In this document: positions 23,495-32,136 of the stretch, piece after piece
Layout: each line of letters starts with the position of its first letter
Numbering within the stretch: position 1 is the stretch's first letter
Source: Gammaproteobacteria bacterium
Lineage (GTDB): Bacteria > Pseudomonadota > Gammaproteobacteria > Chromatiales > Chromatiaceae
Assembly (NCBI GenBank): GCA_007135625.1
Contig: SLIM01000030.1
Span: forward strand, 1-32,732
Length of the DNA stretch: 32,732 nt
Reading direction: 5' to 3'
Notes under the pieces: model-generated
The model's database searches: none
Seen by the model: only the letters and a program-made list of their open reading frames with translations
Told to the model about the DNA's origin: nothing
Made by a program: the position numbers and the translations under genes

Positions 23495-26043
23495 GCATCC
23501 CCAATCCGCAGCAGGTCGAGGCGATTGAGCAGGGCGGACGGCAGCTCAAGGGGCGGCTGGCGACACTGCTGCTGGCCACCGCTTTGGGGTGGTCGCTGTT
23601 TCAGCTCTGGATCGCCTCCCCGCTCCCCTACTGGCTCGGTTTCGGGCTATTTAATGCTAGCGAGAGCCGGGCTATCCATCTGGCCTTTGCGCTGTTTCTT
23701 GGCTACCTCGCCTTTCCCGCACGACGCGGCGCACTTACTGCCCGGCTACCGCTCTACGACGGGCTGCTGGCGGTGGCGGCGGTGGCCTGTACCCTCTATT
23801 TGCTGGTTTTTTATCAGGAGCTGGCGCGGCGGGCGGGCAATCCAACTACGCTGGATGTGGTGGTCGCCATCCTTGGGCTGCTGCTGCTGCTGGAGGCGAC
23901 CCGGCGCACTCTCGGCTGGCCGTTAACCCTTATTGCCATCGCATTTTTAGGCTATACCTTTGGCGGCCCCTGGCTGCCCGATGTGCTGGCCCATCGCGGC
24001 GCTTCGCTGGAGCGGGTCGCCTCCCACCAGTGGCTGACCGGTGAGGGGGTGTTCGGGGTGGCAATTGGGGTCTCCGCCAGCTTTGTTTTTCTGTTTGTGC
24101 TGTTTGGGGCGATGCTGGAGCGTGCCGGCGGAGGACACTACTTTATTCGGGTCGCTTTCGCCCTGGTCGGCCATCTGCGCGGCGGCCCGGCCAAGGCGGG
24201 AATCCTCGCCTCCGGTCTTACCGGAATGGTCTCCGGCTCCTCCATCGCCAACGTCGTCACCACCGGGACCTTTACCATCCCGCTGATGAAAAAGGCCGGT
24301 TTTCCCGCCTATCGCGCCGGGGCGATTGAGGTCGCCGCCTCAACCAATGGCCAACTGATGCCGCCGGTGATGGGGGCAGCAGCTTTTTTAATGGTGGAGT
24401 ATGTCAATATTCCCTATACCGAAGTGCTGAAACACGCCCTGCTACCTGCGCTCTTGAGCTATCTGGCGCTGCTCTATGTGATCCATCTGGAGGCGCTGAA
24501 GGCGGGGATGGAGCCGGGTCGCCGGGCTGCCGTTGCCGCGCTGCCCCGGCGGCTGCTCGGCTGGGGGCTGACTCTGGCCGGGGTGGTCATCTTTAGCGCG
24601 GCGGTATGGCTGCTGTTAGCAGGGGTCGCCGCGCTGTTCGGGGGGTGGGCGGGCTACGTCGCCGCGCTGCTGCTGCTGCTCGGCTACGTTGCACTGATCG
24701 CGCTGGAGGCCGACACCCCGGAGCCGGAGGGGTGGGATCCCGAGCGCCCGCTCACCCCCGCCGAGGCGCTGCGCGGCGGACTCCACTTTTTGCTGCCGGT
24801 TGCGGTGCTGGTCTGGTGCCTGATTATCGTGCGCCTCTCTCCTGCCGCCAGCGTCTTTAACGCGATTCTGCTGCTGATCGTTATACAGCTCACCCAACAC
24901 CCACTGCGCCGACTGTTTCGCCACCAGGCGGTGGGCAGCGCCTGGCGGCGCGGTCTGCATGAGCTGGTTGCGGCGCTGGAGGGAGGGGCGCGAAATATGG
25001 TTCCCATCGCCATTGCCACCGCCAGCGCCGGAATTGTGGTCGGCACGGTGAGCCTCACCGGCATCGGCCAGCTTCTCGGCGAGCTAATTGAACTTGCCTC
25101 CTTCGGCTCTTTTACCCTGATGTTGCTGCTGGTGGCCCTGATCTGCATGATTCTCGGCATGGGGCTGCCGACCACCGCCAACTACATTGTCGTCGCCACC
25201 CTCATGGCCCCGGTGATGGTGCAGATCGGCGCGGCCAATGGGCTGGAGATCCCGCTGATCGCCGCCCATCTGTTTGTCTTCTACTTCGGCATTCTCGCCG
25301 ACGACACCCCGCCAGTGGGACTGGCCGCCTACGCCGCTGCTGGTATCGCCAACGCCGACCCGATTCAAACTGGCCTGCAATCGTTTTTCTACGACCTGCG
25401 CACCGCCATTCTCCCCTTTATCTTTATTTTTAACACCGATCTGCTGCTGATTGGCATTGAAGGGGTTGGCCATCTGCTGCTGGTGATCCTCTCGGGACTG
25501 CTCGCGATGCTGCTCTTCGCCGCCGCCACCCAGGGGTGGCTGCTGACCCGTAGCCGCTGGTGGGAGAGCCTGCTGCTACTGCTCATCGCCGTTGCCCTCT
25601 TTCGCCTCGATCTTCCGCGTGATCAACTCTACCCCGCCTATCACCAGCACAGCGGTGCCGAGCTGGTGAGCGCGATTGCCACCATGCCCCCCGGTCAGCC
25701 GCTGCACCTGCAGGTCGAGAGTGAGGAGGAGCGCGGCACCACCCTGCGCACCCTGGTCTTCACCCTCCCCGACCGCCCCGCCGAGCAGCGCTTGCAGCAG
25801 CTCGGGCTGATCACTCGCTTGCACCAGGGGGAGCTGCTGATCGACGATATCGGCCTGTTTAGCCCGGCGGAGGATCTCGGCCTGCTCCCCGGCTACGCCA
25901 CCCGCATCGTCGGCTACCAGCTTCCCGCTGAACAGCCCTCTAAATACTGGTTTATGATCCCCCCGTTGCTGCTGCTCGCCGGCGTGCTGTTTGCCCAACA
26001 GCGGCGAAGAGAGGCGGAGACTCCCCGCTCTCCAGCGCTCTAG
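23491..26043 (+). CDS. TRAP transporter fused permease (DctQM-type, DUF3394 C-terminus)
   Basis: Large membrane permease of a tripartite ATP-independent periplasmic transporter with the small and large subunits fused. It is 850 residues from the ATG at 23491, which overlaps the fumarase TGA. There are many hydrophobic helices. The DctM-type signatures GMVSGSSIANVVTTGTFTIP and CMILGMGLPTTANYIVVATL are seen. Near residue 700 begins a periplasmic C-terminal domain of the DUF3394 kind, followed by a final helix. No solute-binding DctP/TAXI protein is in the window. Coupling to fumarase suggests a C4-dicarboxylate or related organic acid; that is inference. Confidence 0.93.
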   Translation: MSIPNPQQVEAIEQGGRQLKGRLATLLLATALGWSLFQLWIASPLPYWLGFGLFNASESRAIHLAFALFLGYLAFPARRGALTARLPLYDGLLAVAAVACTLYLLVFYQELARRAGNPTTLDVVVAILGLLLLLEATRRTLGWPLTLIAIAFLGYTFGGPWLPDVLAHRGASLERVASHQWLTGEGVFGVAIGVSASFVFLFVLFGAMLERAGGGHYFIRVAFALVGHLRGGPAKAGILASGLTGMVSGSSIANVVTTGTFTIPLMKKAGFPAYRAGAIEVAASTNGQLMPPVMGAAAFLMVEYVNIPYTEVLKHALLPALLSYLALLYVIHLEALKAGMEPGRRAAVAALPRRLLGWGLTLAGVVIFSAAVWLLLAGVAALFGGWAGYVAALLLLLGYVALIALEADTPEPEGWDPERPLTPAEALRGGLHFLLPVAVLVWCLIIVRLSPAASVFNAILLLIVIQLTQHPLRRLFRHQAVGSAWRRGLHELVAALEGGARNMVPIAIATASAGIVVGTVSLTGIGQLLGELIELASFGSFTLMLLLVALICMILGMGLPTTANYIVVATLMAPVMVQIGAANGLEIPLIAAHLFVFYFGILADDTPPVGLAAYAAAGIANADPIQTGLQSFFYDLRTAILPFIFIFNTDLLLIGIEGVGHLLLVILSGLLAMLLFAAATQGWLLTRSRWWESLLLLLIAVALFRLDLPRDQLYPAYHQHSGAELVSAIATMPPGQPLHLQVESEEERGTTLRTLVFTLPDRPAEQRLQQLGLITRLHQGELLIDDIGLFSPAEDLGLLPGYATRIVGYQLPAEQPSKYWFMIPPLLLLAGVLFAQQRRREAETPRSPAL

Positions 26044-26130
26044 GCCCGGAGATGAGCTGCGTAGAGGCAAAGAGAGCGCAGGCGGCCCGTACCGGCGCTC
26101 TCCTCTGCCCTCTGCTATAAAGCTACCGGT

Positions 26131-26158
26131 TTATCACCTGACCGCTACCTTATATAAT
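26131..26158 (+). promoter_or_regulatory. candidate guaB promoter
   Basis: A perfect TATAAT at 26153-26158 is preceded at 16 bases by TTATCA (4/6). It lies about 50 bases before the guaB start, a normal leader length. Confidence 0.5.
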
Positions 26159-26208
26159 GATCGGCTACGCTCTATCGAAGAACACCACTACACTCTGGAA
26201 ACTCTGCC

Positions 26209-27672
26209 ATGCGCCTGCTTGAGGAAGCCCTGACCTTTGATGATGTCCTGCTGGTACCTGCAAACTCGACGGTGCTGCCGAAGGATGTTGACCTCTCCAC
26301 CCAACTGACCCGTGAAATCGCCCTAAACATCCCCCTGATTTCAGCCGCCATGGATACCGTTACGGAGTCCCGGCTCGCTATTGCTTTGGCTCTGGAAGGG
26401 GGAATCGGCATCGTCCACAAAAATATGACCCCCGAACAGCAAGCCGGGGAGGTGCGTGCGGTGAAAAAGTTTGAGAGCGGGGTCATTCGCGAACCGGTCA
26501 CTGTCCACCCGACGGTGAGTGTTGGGGATGTACTGGAGATCACCCGCGCCCACAACATTTCCGGGGTTCCGGTGACCGACAACGGCAAGCTGGTGGGAAT
26601 CGTTACCAGCCGCGACCTGCGCTTTGAGAGCCGCCTGAACGAACCGGTCTCCTCGATCATGACCCCGCGTGAACGGCTGGTCACGGTGCAGGAGGGGGCG
26701 AGCCGCGAGGAGGTGACGCAACTGCTTCACCGCCACCGTATCGAAAAGGTGCTGGTGGTCAACCCGGCCTTCGAGCTGCGCGGCATGATTACGGTAAAAG
26801 ATATTCAGAAGGTTAAGGATTATCCCAACGCCTGCCGCGATGAGGATGAGCGGCTGCGCGTCGGTGCGGCGGTCGGCACCGGTAGCGGTACCGAGGAGCG
26901 GGTGGCGGCTCTGGTCGAGGCGGGGGTCGATGTGATTGTGGTCGATACCGCTCACGGCCACTCGCAAGGGGTTCTCGACCGGGTCGCCTGGGTCAAGCGC
27001 CACTATCCCCAGGTGCAGGTGATCGGCGGCAACATCGCCACCGGCGAAGCGGCGCTGGCGCTGCGTGATGCCGGGGCCGATGCGGTTAAGGTCGGAATCG
27101 GTCCCGGCTCGATCTGCACCACCCGCATTGTCGCCGGGGTTGGTGTTCCGCAGATTAGCGCCGTGGCTAACGTTGCCCGAGCCTTGGAGGGGAGCGGCCT
27201 GCCGCTGATCGGTGATGGTGGCCTGCGCTACTCCGGCGATATCGCCAAGGTCATCGCCGCAGGTGCCCACTCGGTGATGATCGGCAGCATGTTTGCCGGT
27301 ACTGACGAATCGCCAGGAGAAGTAGAGATTTTTCATGGCCGCTCTTACAAATCGTACCGGGGCATGGGTTCCCTCGGTGCCATGGCGGGCAACCAAGGCT
27401 CTAGCGACCGCTATTTTCAGGAGAGTACCGCCGCCGAAAAGCTGGTTCCCGAGGGGATCGAGGGGCGGGTACCTTATAAGGGGAGTATGTTAAACATTAT
27501 CCACCAACTGATCGGCGGGGTGCGCTCCAGCATGGGCTATACCGGCTGTCGCACGATCCATGAGATGCGTACCAAGCCGCTCTTCGTGCGGGTCACCAAC
27601 GCCGGCATGACCGAATCCCATGTTCATGATGTCACCATCACCAAAGAGGCACCGAATTATCGGAGGGATTGA
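26209..27672 (+). CDS. guaB: inosine-5'-monophosphate dehydrogenase
   Basis: Oxidises IMP to XMP with NAD+, the committed step to GMP. It is 487 residues, the standard bacterial length. Two CBS domains lie between about residues 95 and 205. The catalytic loop [11 protein letters not shown] carries the active cysteine near residue 305, and the flap region [10 protein letters not shown] with the later [11 protein letters not shown] is intact. The ATG at 26209 begins [17 protein letters not shown], the conserved N-terminus. Unlike the common guaBA arrangement, guaA does not follow: repeats and tRNA genes come next. Confidence 0.97.
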   Translation: MRLLEEALTFDDVLLVPANSTVLPKDVDLSTQLTREIALNIPLISAAMDTVTESRLAIALALEGGIGIVHKNMTPEQQAGEVRAVKKFESGVIREPVTVHPTVSVGDVLEITRAHNISGVPVTDNGKLVGIVTSRDLRFESRLNEPVSSIMTPRERLVTVQEGASREEVTQLLHRHRIEKVLVVNPAFELRGMITVKDIQKVKDYPNACRDEDERLRVGAAVGTGSGTEERVAALVEAGVDVIVVDTAHGHSQGVLDRVAWVKRHYPQVQVIGGNIATGEAALALRDAGADAVKVGIGPGSICTTRIVAGVGVPQISAVANVARALEGSGLPLIGDGGLRYSGDIAKVIAAGAHSVMIGSMFAGTDESPGEVEIFHGRSYKSYRGMGSLGAMAGNQGSSDRYFQESTAAEKLVPEGIEGRVPYKGSMLNIIHQLIGGVRSSMGYTGCRTIHEMRTKPLFVRVTNAGMTESHVHDVTITKEAPNYRRD

Positions 27673-27674
27673 GG

Positions 27675-27718
27675 GGGTTAAGAGGGTTAAGGGTTAAGGG
27701 TTAAGGGTTAAGGGTTAA
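27675..27718. repeat. telomere-like heptamer array (GGGTTAA)
   Basis: Five perfect tandem GGGTTAA units at 27684-27718, preceded by one more copy (27675-27681) after a 2-base slip. The array begins two bases after the guaB stop. G-triplets at 7-base spacing can form a G-quadruplex on the plus strand (the guaB mRNA strand). No gene is involved. Confidence 0.95.
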
Positions 27719-27769
27719 GGTATTATGCTCGCATGGAGGATGAGTGGGTGTTGCTGGTAGCATGGTACT

Positions 27770-27836
27770 TTCCCTTTGTCCTTTGTCTTCTCTCCTCTGT
27801 CTTCTCTCCTTTGCCTTCTCTCCTCTCTCCTCTGCC
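27770..27836. repeat. pyrimidine-rich 14-bp-like repeat
   Basis: Imperfect units of the type CTTCTCTCCTYTGY repeat at least three times, flanked by CTTTGTC and CTCTCC runs. It lies between the heptamers and the tRNA promoter. It resembles the CT tract at 2141-2228, hinting at a family of such tracts in this genome. Confidence 0.75.
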
Positions 27837-27869
27837 GCTGTGCTTTCGAAAATTTTTTGCAAAAAAGAG

Positions 27870-27898
27870 TAGACAGCGGGACGTGCGCCCCCTATAAT
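27870..27898 (+). promoter_or_regulatory. tRNA operon promoter
   Basis: TAGACA (27870-27875) and TATAAT (27893-27898) are separated by 17 bases, a strong sigma-70 promoter. The spacer is followed by GCGCC at about the start point, a GC-rich discriminator as in stringently controlled stable-RNA promoters. Confidence 0.8.
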
Positions 27899-27916
27899 GC
27901 GCCTCTCCTTTGACGG

Positions 27917-27992
27917 GGGGCCATAGCTCAGCTGGGAGAGCGCAACACTGGCAGTGTTGAGGTCGGCGGTTCGATCCCGCCTGGCTCCACCA
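27917..27992 (+). tRNA. tRNA-Ala (GGC)
   Basis: A 76-base cloverleaf with encoded CCA. The acceptor arm GGGGCCA pairs with TGGCTCC (one G-U), the D-arm AGCTGGGA and T-loop TTCGATC are standard, and the anticodon loop CTGGCAG gives anticodon GGC for alanine. Confidence 0.97.
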
Positions 27993-28000
27993 ACAATTTA

Positions 28001-28030
28001 CGCAGTGCTAGAGACGAAGCTGGCACTGCG
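28001..28030 (+). other. hairpin between the two tRNA genes
   Basis: CGCAGTGC (28001-28008) and GCACTGCG (28023-28030) form a perfect 8-bp stem with a 14-base loop. It probably serves as a processing site in the joint tRNA transcript. Confidence 0.5.
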
Positions 28031-28044
28031 CTTCTCCGAATAAC

Positions 28045-28120
28045 GTCCCCTTCGTCTAGAGGCCTAGGACACCGCCCTTTCACGGCGGCGACAGGGGTTC
28101 GACTCCCCTAGGGGACGCCA
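28045..28120 (+). tRNA. tRNA-Glu (UUC)
   Basis: A 76-base cloverleaf with encoded CCA. The acceptor GTCCCCT pairs with AGGGGAC, the T-loop is TTCGACT, and the anticodon loop CTTTCAC gives anticodon TTC for glutamate. It is 52 bases after tRNA-Ala and probably part of the same transcript. Confidence 0.97.
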
Positions 28121-28173
28121 TTTTCTACTGACAGCCTCAGGCATAGCGTGTATTAAGCCGGTCTTCACAAGCC

Positions 28174-29190
28174 ATGACCTACCGAATTCTGCTTCTGCCG
28201 CTGCTGTTCCTGCTGCTGCTTCCGCCAGCGGCGAGCGCCCGCTCCTTCTACTGCACCGCCTCGCAAGATAGCGAGCCGGAGCGCCTGCTGCAGTGGGGTG
28301 ATCTGCTCTTGGAGCAAGTCCGCTACGGCGGACGCTGCCACTTTCGGATCGGTCACGATCACACCAGCCGCCCCACCAACTTTCGCGACTTCAGCTTTAG
28401 CGAAGAGGGCGAGATCTTCATCTATGCCCAGTTTCACAACCCCCACAACCCCCACTCCACCTTCGCCACCTCCGGCACCAAGGGTTACTACCTGCTGCCC
28501 CGCATCGCCACCCTACGGGCGCACTTCGACCAACAGGCACAACGCCTCCAGATTCGTCTGCCGAGCGGTGAGCGGGTCTATTTTCGTAACAACCCGGTGG
28601 CCATTGACGAGGTACGCACCAGCGATCTAGAGATCCGCCAACAGCCAGTCACCTTCAATAACGCCGCCGGTATCGCCCTGCGCAATCCACGCGGCATCCT
28701 GCTCAACCTCGGCTACCGCCCCGGCGGATCGGAAGAGATCACCCGCAATCTACAGCTTGAAGACCGCCACGGCAACCGCTGCGCCCTCCCCCACCGCAGC
28801 CTCTTTGACTACTACCGCAACCACTACCGCATCACCCCCGGCCCCTGTCCCGCCGAGCTAACCAGCGACTGCCGCTGCGCCGACCGCCACACCAGCCGCG
28901 AGCGCACCATCTGCGGCGTAAGCAACCGCCTCGCAACCGCCGATGCCAGCTCCCGCACAGTCGATAGCTATCGCATCAAAGCGGACATTGAAAACCTCAT
29001 TGAGCGGCAATGCCCGCAACTGGCCCGCCTCGATCGCACCCCGATCATCGACCCGCCAACCCCAGCCCCCGCTCTCCAACTCGCCCTGCGCCCCGGCCAC
29101 AACGCCCCTCCCCAGCCGCGCCGCCCGCCCGCCAGCAGTCGCCAACGCAGCAGCAATCCCGCCCTGGATGGGCTAGGTCTCCACTTTTAG
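28174..29190 (+). CDS. secreted hypothetical protein, 338 aa
   Basis: I do not recognise the family. A clear signal peptide (residues 1-22, leucine-rich, cut after AASA) sends it across the inner membrane. The mature part has several cysteines (including CRCADR and TICG), probably disulfide-bonded, and beta-like segments. The last 60 residues are proline-rich and low complexity. No good ribosome site is visible before the ATG at 28174. It begins 53 bases after tRNA-Glu and heads a same-strand run of envelope genes. Confidence 0.7.
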   Translation: MTYRILLLPLLFLLLLPPAASARSFYCTASQDSEPERLLQWGDLLLEQVRYGGRCHFRIGHDHTSRPTNFRDFSFSEEGEIFIYAQFHNPHNPHSTFATSGTKGYYLLPRIATLRAHFDQQAQRLQIRLPSGERVYFRNNPVAIDEVRTSDLEIRQQPVTFNNAAGIALRNPRGILLNLGYRPGGSEEITRNLQLEDRHGNRCALPHRSLFDYYRNHYRITPGPCPAELTSDCRCADRHTSRERTICGVSNRLATADASSRTVDSYRIKADIENLIERQCPQLARLDRTPIIDPPTPAPALQLALRPGHNAPPQPRRPPASSRQRSSNPALDGLGLHF

Positions 29191-29214
29191 AGAGCACCAC
29201 TCTCCGGCGAGGCA

Positions 29215-29928
29215 ATGGCAAATTTCAACACCCACCTAGCAGTAGCCGCTGTCGCCGGAGGGGGTTTTGCCAGCCTCGCCCTCGGTCTGGGACTGGCCAC
29301 CCCGCCCCAGGTTGCCACCCTGGTGCTGCTGGTCACCATCGGCGGCATCCTCCCCGACATCGATCTCGACTACTCCACCCCGACCCAACTGCTCTTCAGC
29401 GCCATGGGTCTGATCGCCGCCTTCCTCGTACTCAGCCTGCAGGCCGAACACTTCTCCCTGTTTGAACTCTGGCTTGCCGCCGGCTTCAGCTATGCCGTGA
29501 TCCGCTACCCGGCCTGGGAGTTCTTCAGCCGCTACACCGTTCATCGCGGTATTTTCCACTCCCTGCTCGCCCTCCTCTTCTTCACCTTCCTCAGCGCCAC
29601 CCTCGCCTACCACCTCTTTGACAGCTCGCGGGAACTCGCCTGGCTAGCCGGTATTGCCGTTGGCCTCGGCTATCTGGTACATTTGCTGCTGGACGAACTC
29701 TACAGCGTCGACTTCATCGGCAAACGGCTCAAGCGCTCCTTTGGCACCGCACTCAAGCCGTTAAACCGCAAAGACCCGAAAAGTTCGCTATTGATGACTG
29801 GGGCCGCCCTGCTCGCCCTGCTAATGACCCCAGACCTCGCCCCCCTGCTAGAGCACCTGAGCGATGCCACCCATTGGCAGCAACTCGGCGACAAAGTCTG
29901 GCCGCAAGGGGTCTGGTTCAGCACCTGA
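29215..29928 (+). CDS. YdjM/DUF457-type membrane metal-dependent hydrolase
   Basis: Inner-membrane protein of the DUF457 (YdjM-like) family, annotated as metal-dependent hydrolase. It is 237 residues with about five helices. Metal-binding motifs typical of the family are the start MANFNTHL, GGILPDIDLDY near residue 43, HRGIFHS near 111, and GYLVHLLLDELYSVD near 150. The true substrate of this family is not known, and in E. coli a member is LexA-regulated. It starts 24 bases after the secreted protein gene. Confidence 0.88.
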   Translation: MANFNTHLAVAAVAGGGFASLALGLGLATPPQVATLVLLVTIGGILPDIDLDYSTPTQLLFSAMGLIAAFLVLSLQAEHFSLFELWLAAGFSYAVIRYPAWEFFSRYTVHRGIFHSLLALLFFTFLSATLAYHLFDSSRELAWLAGIAVGLGYLVHLLLDELYSVDFIGKRLKRSFGTALKPLNRKDPKSSLLMTGAALLALLMTPDLAPLLEHLSDATHWQQLGDKVWPQGVWFST

Positions 29929-29964
29929 CTCCCCCACCCACAACCGTATCCAACTCCTAAAACA

Positions 29965-30501
29965 ATGGCAAAAAAGACCCAAAATAGCCTACTCTCCACC
30001 CTGATCCTAGCGATTGCCGCCGCCCTCGTCGCCGTCATCGCCTACAAACAGATCTACCTCGTCGGCAAAGTGACCACCGCACTCCCCGAGGCGGCCCTCA
30101 CCGCCAGCCTGCAACGCTGTTTTCAAGAACACCTCACCCCCACCATGCTACAAAGCGGAGCGCGCACCGACCTGGGAATGGATCTTGACCTGGGGCGGCT
30201 GATGGGCGGCGTACTGGGACAGCTCTCCAGTGGCCTGGTAGAGACCCGCGTCACCAAAAACTATTTGGGAGAGATCAAGGTACTACGGATTCAGGACTTG
30301 CTCGCCACCCATGCCGAAATGCGGGTCAACGGCTCCCTCGACCTGCTCTCCCGCGTCCCCCTAATGGGCGAGATCCCGCTACGCCGCGACTATCAAGTCA
30401 CCCTAATGAAGCGCGATGACCAGTTCCACTTTGACGGCATCGCCATTAAGGCGACCGACTCCGCCCAATGGGATCGCTGGGACTGCGCCCAGCGGCTCTA
30501 A
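29965..30501 (+). CDS. single-pass membrane hypothetical protein, 178 aa
   Basis: Function unknown. One N-terminal membrane helix (residues 9-30) anchors a 145-residue periplasmic domain with a short Gly/Leu-rich stretch (DLGRLMGGVLGQLSSG) and beta-like C-terminal half. A single pair of cysteines (residues 52 and 174) could form a disulfide. It lies 36 bases after the DUF457 gene and 37 bases before the FUN14-like gene, as part of a likely operon. Confidence 0.7.
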   Translation: MAKKTQNSLLSTLILAIAAALVAVIAYKQIYLVGKVTTALPEAALTASLQRCFQEHLTPTMLQSGARTDLGMDLDLGRLMGGVLGQLSSGLVETRVTKNYLGEIKVLRIQDLLATHAEMRVNGSLDLLSRVPLMGEIPLRRDYQVTLMKRDDQFHFDGIAIKATDSAQWDRWDCAQRL

Positions 30502-30538
30502 CGACCGACAAACCCACTACCCCCAGGAGCAGAGCGCC

Positions 30539-31189
30539 ATGTCCCACGCCACCACCACCAGCGACAGCAACGGCGACAGCGAACCCCGCGAACCCCTCCC
30601 TCCCCTGCCCACGTGGAAATGGCTGCTGCTGCTGATCGCCCTACTGTTCGGCATCAGTGGAGCGATTCTCTACTGGCTAGCCCCCGAACCACCTCCTGAG
30701 CCGCTCCCCTTGACCCCACTCAGCAGCGAGCGCCCCACCCTGCACAACCCCCTGCTGCCCTACTCCCTACTCCCCTCGGTACAAAGCTTCCAAGGCCCCG
30801 CCACCCACTCCTTCATCGGCCCCCTCGGCGAGTCGGGAGAGGGGCTACAGGAGATTCGGCAGTTCGCCGAAGAGCAGTTGGGGATGGTCGAGTGGTCTGC
30901 CTTTTTGATGAAACTCGGCTTCAGCTTCCTCGTCGGCTTTAGCATCGGCTACGCCCTCGCTGGATTTTTGCGCCTCACCCTGTTCCTCTTCGGTGCCATT
31001 CTGCTCCTGCTCTTCGGCCTGCAATACGCCGGTCTGATTGAGGTCAACTGGATCGGCATGGAGCAGCTCTACGACCGCTTCATCGAGTGGCTCGCCCCCC
31101 ACATCGGCAGCTTTCGCGACTTCATCACCAGCAACCTCAGCTCCTCGGGAATGGCCGCCATCGGCTTAACCATCGGCATTAAGCGCTAA
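30539..31189 (+). CDS. FUN14-family membrane protein
   Basis: Small membrane protein of the FUN14 type. It is 216 residues from the ATG at 30539, which has AGGAG nine bases upstream; the frame is open earlier but overlaps the previous gene. An N-terminal helix (about 26-48) is followed by a proline-rich linker. A hydrophobic pair of helices (about 125-170) carries FLVGFSIGYALAGFLRL, then GLIEVNW and a final SSGMAAIGLTIGIKR resembling FUN14 C-termini. Bacterial members have no settled function. Its last codons are repeated twice more downstream. Confidence 0.65.
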   Translation: MSHATTTSDSNGDSEPREPLPPLPTWKWLLLLIALLFGISGAILYWLAPEPPPEPLPLTPLSSERPTLHNPLLPYSLLPSVQSFQGPATHSFIGPLGESGEGLQEIRQFAEEQLGMVEWSAFLMKLGFSFLVGFSIGYALAGFLRLTLFLFGAILLLLFGLQYAGLIEVNWIGMEQLYDRFIEWLAPHIGSFRDFITSNLSSSGMAAIGLTIGIKR

Positions 31190-31324
31190 TGGGATCAATG
31201 ACCTCGCAATGGCCGCCATCGGCCTAACCATTGGTATTAAGTGCTAATGGGATCAATGACCTCGCAATGGCCGCCATCAGTCTAACCATTGGTATTAAGC
31301 GCTAACAGGATCAATGACCTCGCA
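31151..31324. repeat. three 58-bp tandem repeats of the FUN14-like 3' end
   Basis: Units at 31151-31208, 31209-31266 and 31267-31324. The first contains the last 12 codons and stop of the FUN14-like gene. Units 2 and 3 keep an ATG-to-stop mini-frame of 12 codons. Most differences between units fall at third positions (CTA for TTA, ATT for ATC, GGT for GGC). The unit includes the spacer GGGATCAATGACCTCGCA. Confidence 0.95.
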
Positions 31325-31757
31325 GTAGCGCCCGAGCAAAAATAAAAAATTGACCTCCTCTGCAAAAAAGGCTTGCTATCGTCCCCAAGAGATGAGACTA
31401 TGGAACCGTGATTAACGAACTGCCTATCTTTACCCCCCCTGAACCTGATTGGTTCTGCCATTCTGATCCCTCTGAATTGCAAGCCCATATCATCGGTTAC
31501 AGCCTACTCCATAGCGGGTATAGCTGTAATGGATCGTGCTTGTCTCTGAATCGGTTCACCAGGCAACCCAACGGGTACCGCCTCTCCCACTCAACAAGTT
31601 GGAGTAGGGTCGCGTCTACCCAGGCTGCGGCAACGATATCCAGGTCACACAACGAGAAACTCTCGTCGTACTCTACAATATGCCAACGGTGGGTTTGTGT
31701 GCCTGTTCCACCGTCGGCACCTCCCAACAGCACACAATCAAGAGAGAAACTGCACTA
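31325..31757. other. 433-base stretch without a convincing gene
   Basis: Frames of 116 codons (plus, from 31408) and 78 codons (minus, from 31733) exist, but neither has a good ribosome site nor a natural composition. The plus frame is serine/cysteine-rich and overlaps the next gene. The stretch contains an 11-bp stem (31682-31692 with 31708-31718) and probably holds the leader of the RRM gene. Part may be a decayed gene. Confidence 0.4.
31682..31718 (+). promoter_or_regulatory. stem-loop in the RRM gene leader
   Basis: GCCAACGGTGG and CCACCGTCGGC pair over 11 positions with one mismatch, around a 15-base loop, 40 bases ahead of the RRM start. It could be a cold-responsive or autoregulatory leader, since RRM cold-shock proteins often control their own mRNA; this is inference. 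Confidence 0.4.
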
Positions 31758-32054
31758 GTGAATATCTATGTTGGAAATCTGGCCTACCAGACCACTGAAG
31801 AAGACCTGAAAACTGCCTTTGCAAGCTTCGGAGAGGTCTCCACCGTCAACCTGATCAAGGACCGTTACACCGGTCAGTCCAAAGGCTTTGCCTTCGTTGA
31901 GATGGCCAGTAATTCCGAGGCGGATGCCGCCATTAAGGGTTTGAACCAGCAGCCACTTGATGGCCGCGTGGTTACCGTCAACCAAGCCAAACCGCGCAGC
32001 GACAGCAGACCCTCGCGTAGCGGCGGCGGCGGTGGTGGTGGTGGTCGTTACTGA
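31758..32054 (+). CDS. RRM-domain RNA-binding protein
   Basis: Glycine-tailed single-RRM protein of the bacterial/cyanobacterial Rbp type that binds single-stranded RNA, often in cold response. It is 98 residues from GTG at 31758, where the conserved IYVGNL (RNP-2) should start; the frame is open further upstream but that part does not resemble the family. RNP-1 is KGFAFVEM (about residues 41-48). The C-terminus is SRSGGGGGGGGRY. The ribosome site is weak (GAGAGAAA). A strong hairpin follows the stop. Confidence 0.9.
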   Translation: MNIYVGNLAYQTTEEDLKTAFASFGEVSTVNLIKDRYTGQSKGFAFVEMASNSEADAAIKGLNQQPLDGRVVTVNQAKPRSDSRPSRSGGGGGGGGRY

Positions 32055-32061
32055 TCACTAA

Positions 32062-32087
32062 CACTGATCCTGCCCTTGCGGCAGGGT
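32062..32087 (+). terminator. hairpin after the RRM gene
   Basis: CTGATCCTGCC and GGCAGGGTCAG form an 11-bp stem (one G-U) with a 5-base loop, seven bases after the stop. No T-run follows. It may end or stabilise the RRM message, and it sits 50 bases before the sulfur globule gene. Confidence 0.6.
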
Positions 32088-32136
32088 CAGTCACCCATTC
32101 ACATAACCCAACAAAACTTCCAAAAAGGAAATGATT

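Noticed and set aside
27675-27836. Mobile-element end or integration site beside the tRNA genes
   Set aside because: No integrase, transposase or duplicated tRNA 3' end is visible; the repeats are simple-sequence arrays.
31408-31758. 116-codon plus frame and 78-codon minus frame (31497-31733) in the gap before the RRM gene
   Set aside because: Both lack credible ribosome sites and family resemblance; the plus frame has an odd Ser/Cys-rich composition. A decayed gene remains possible.
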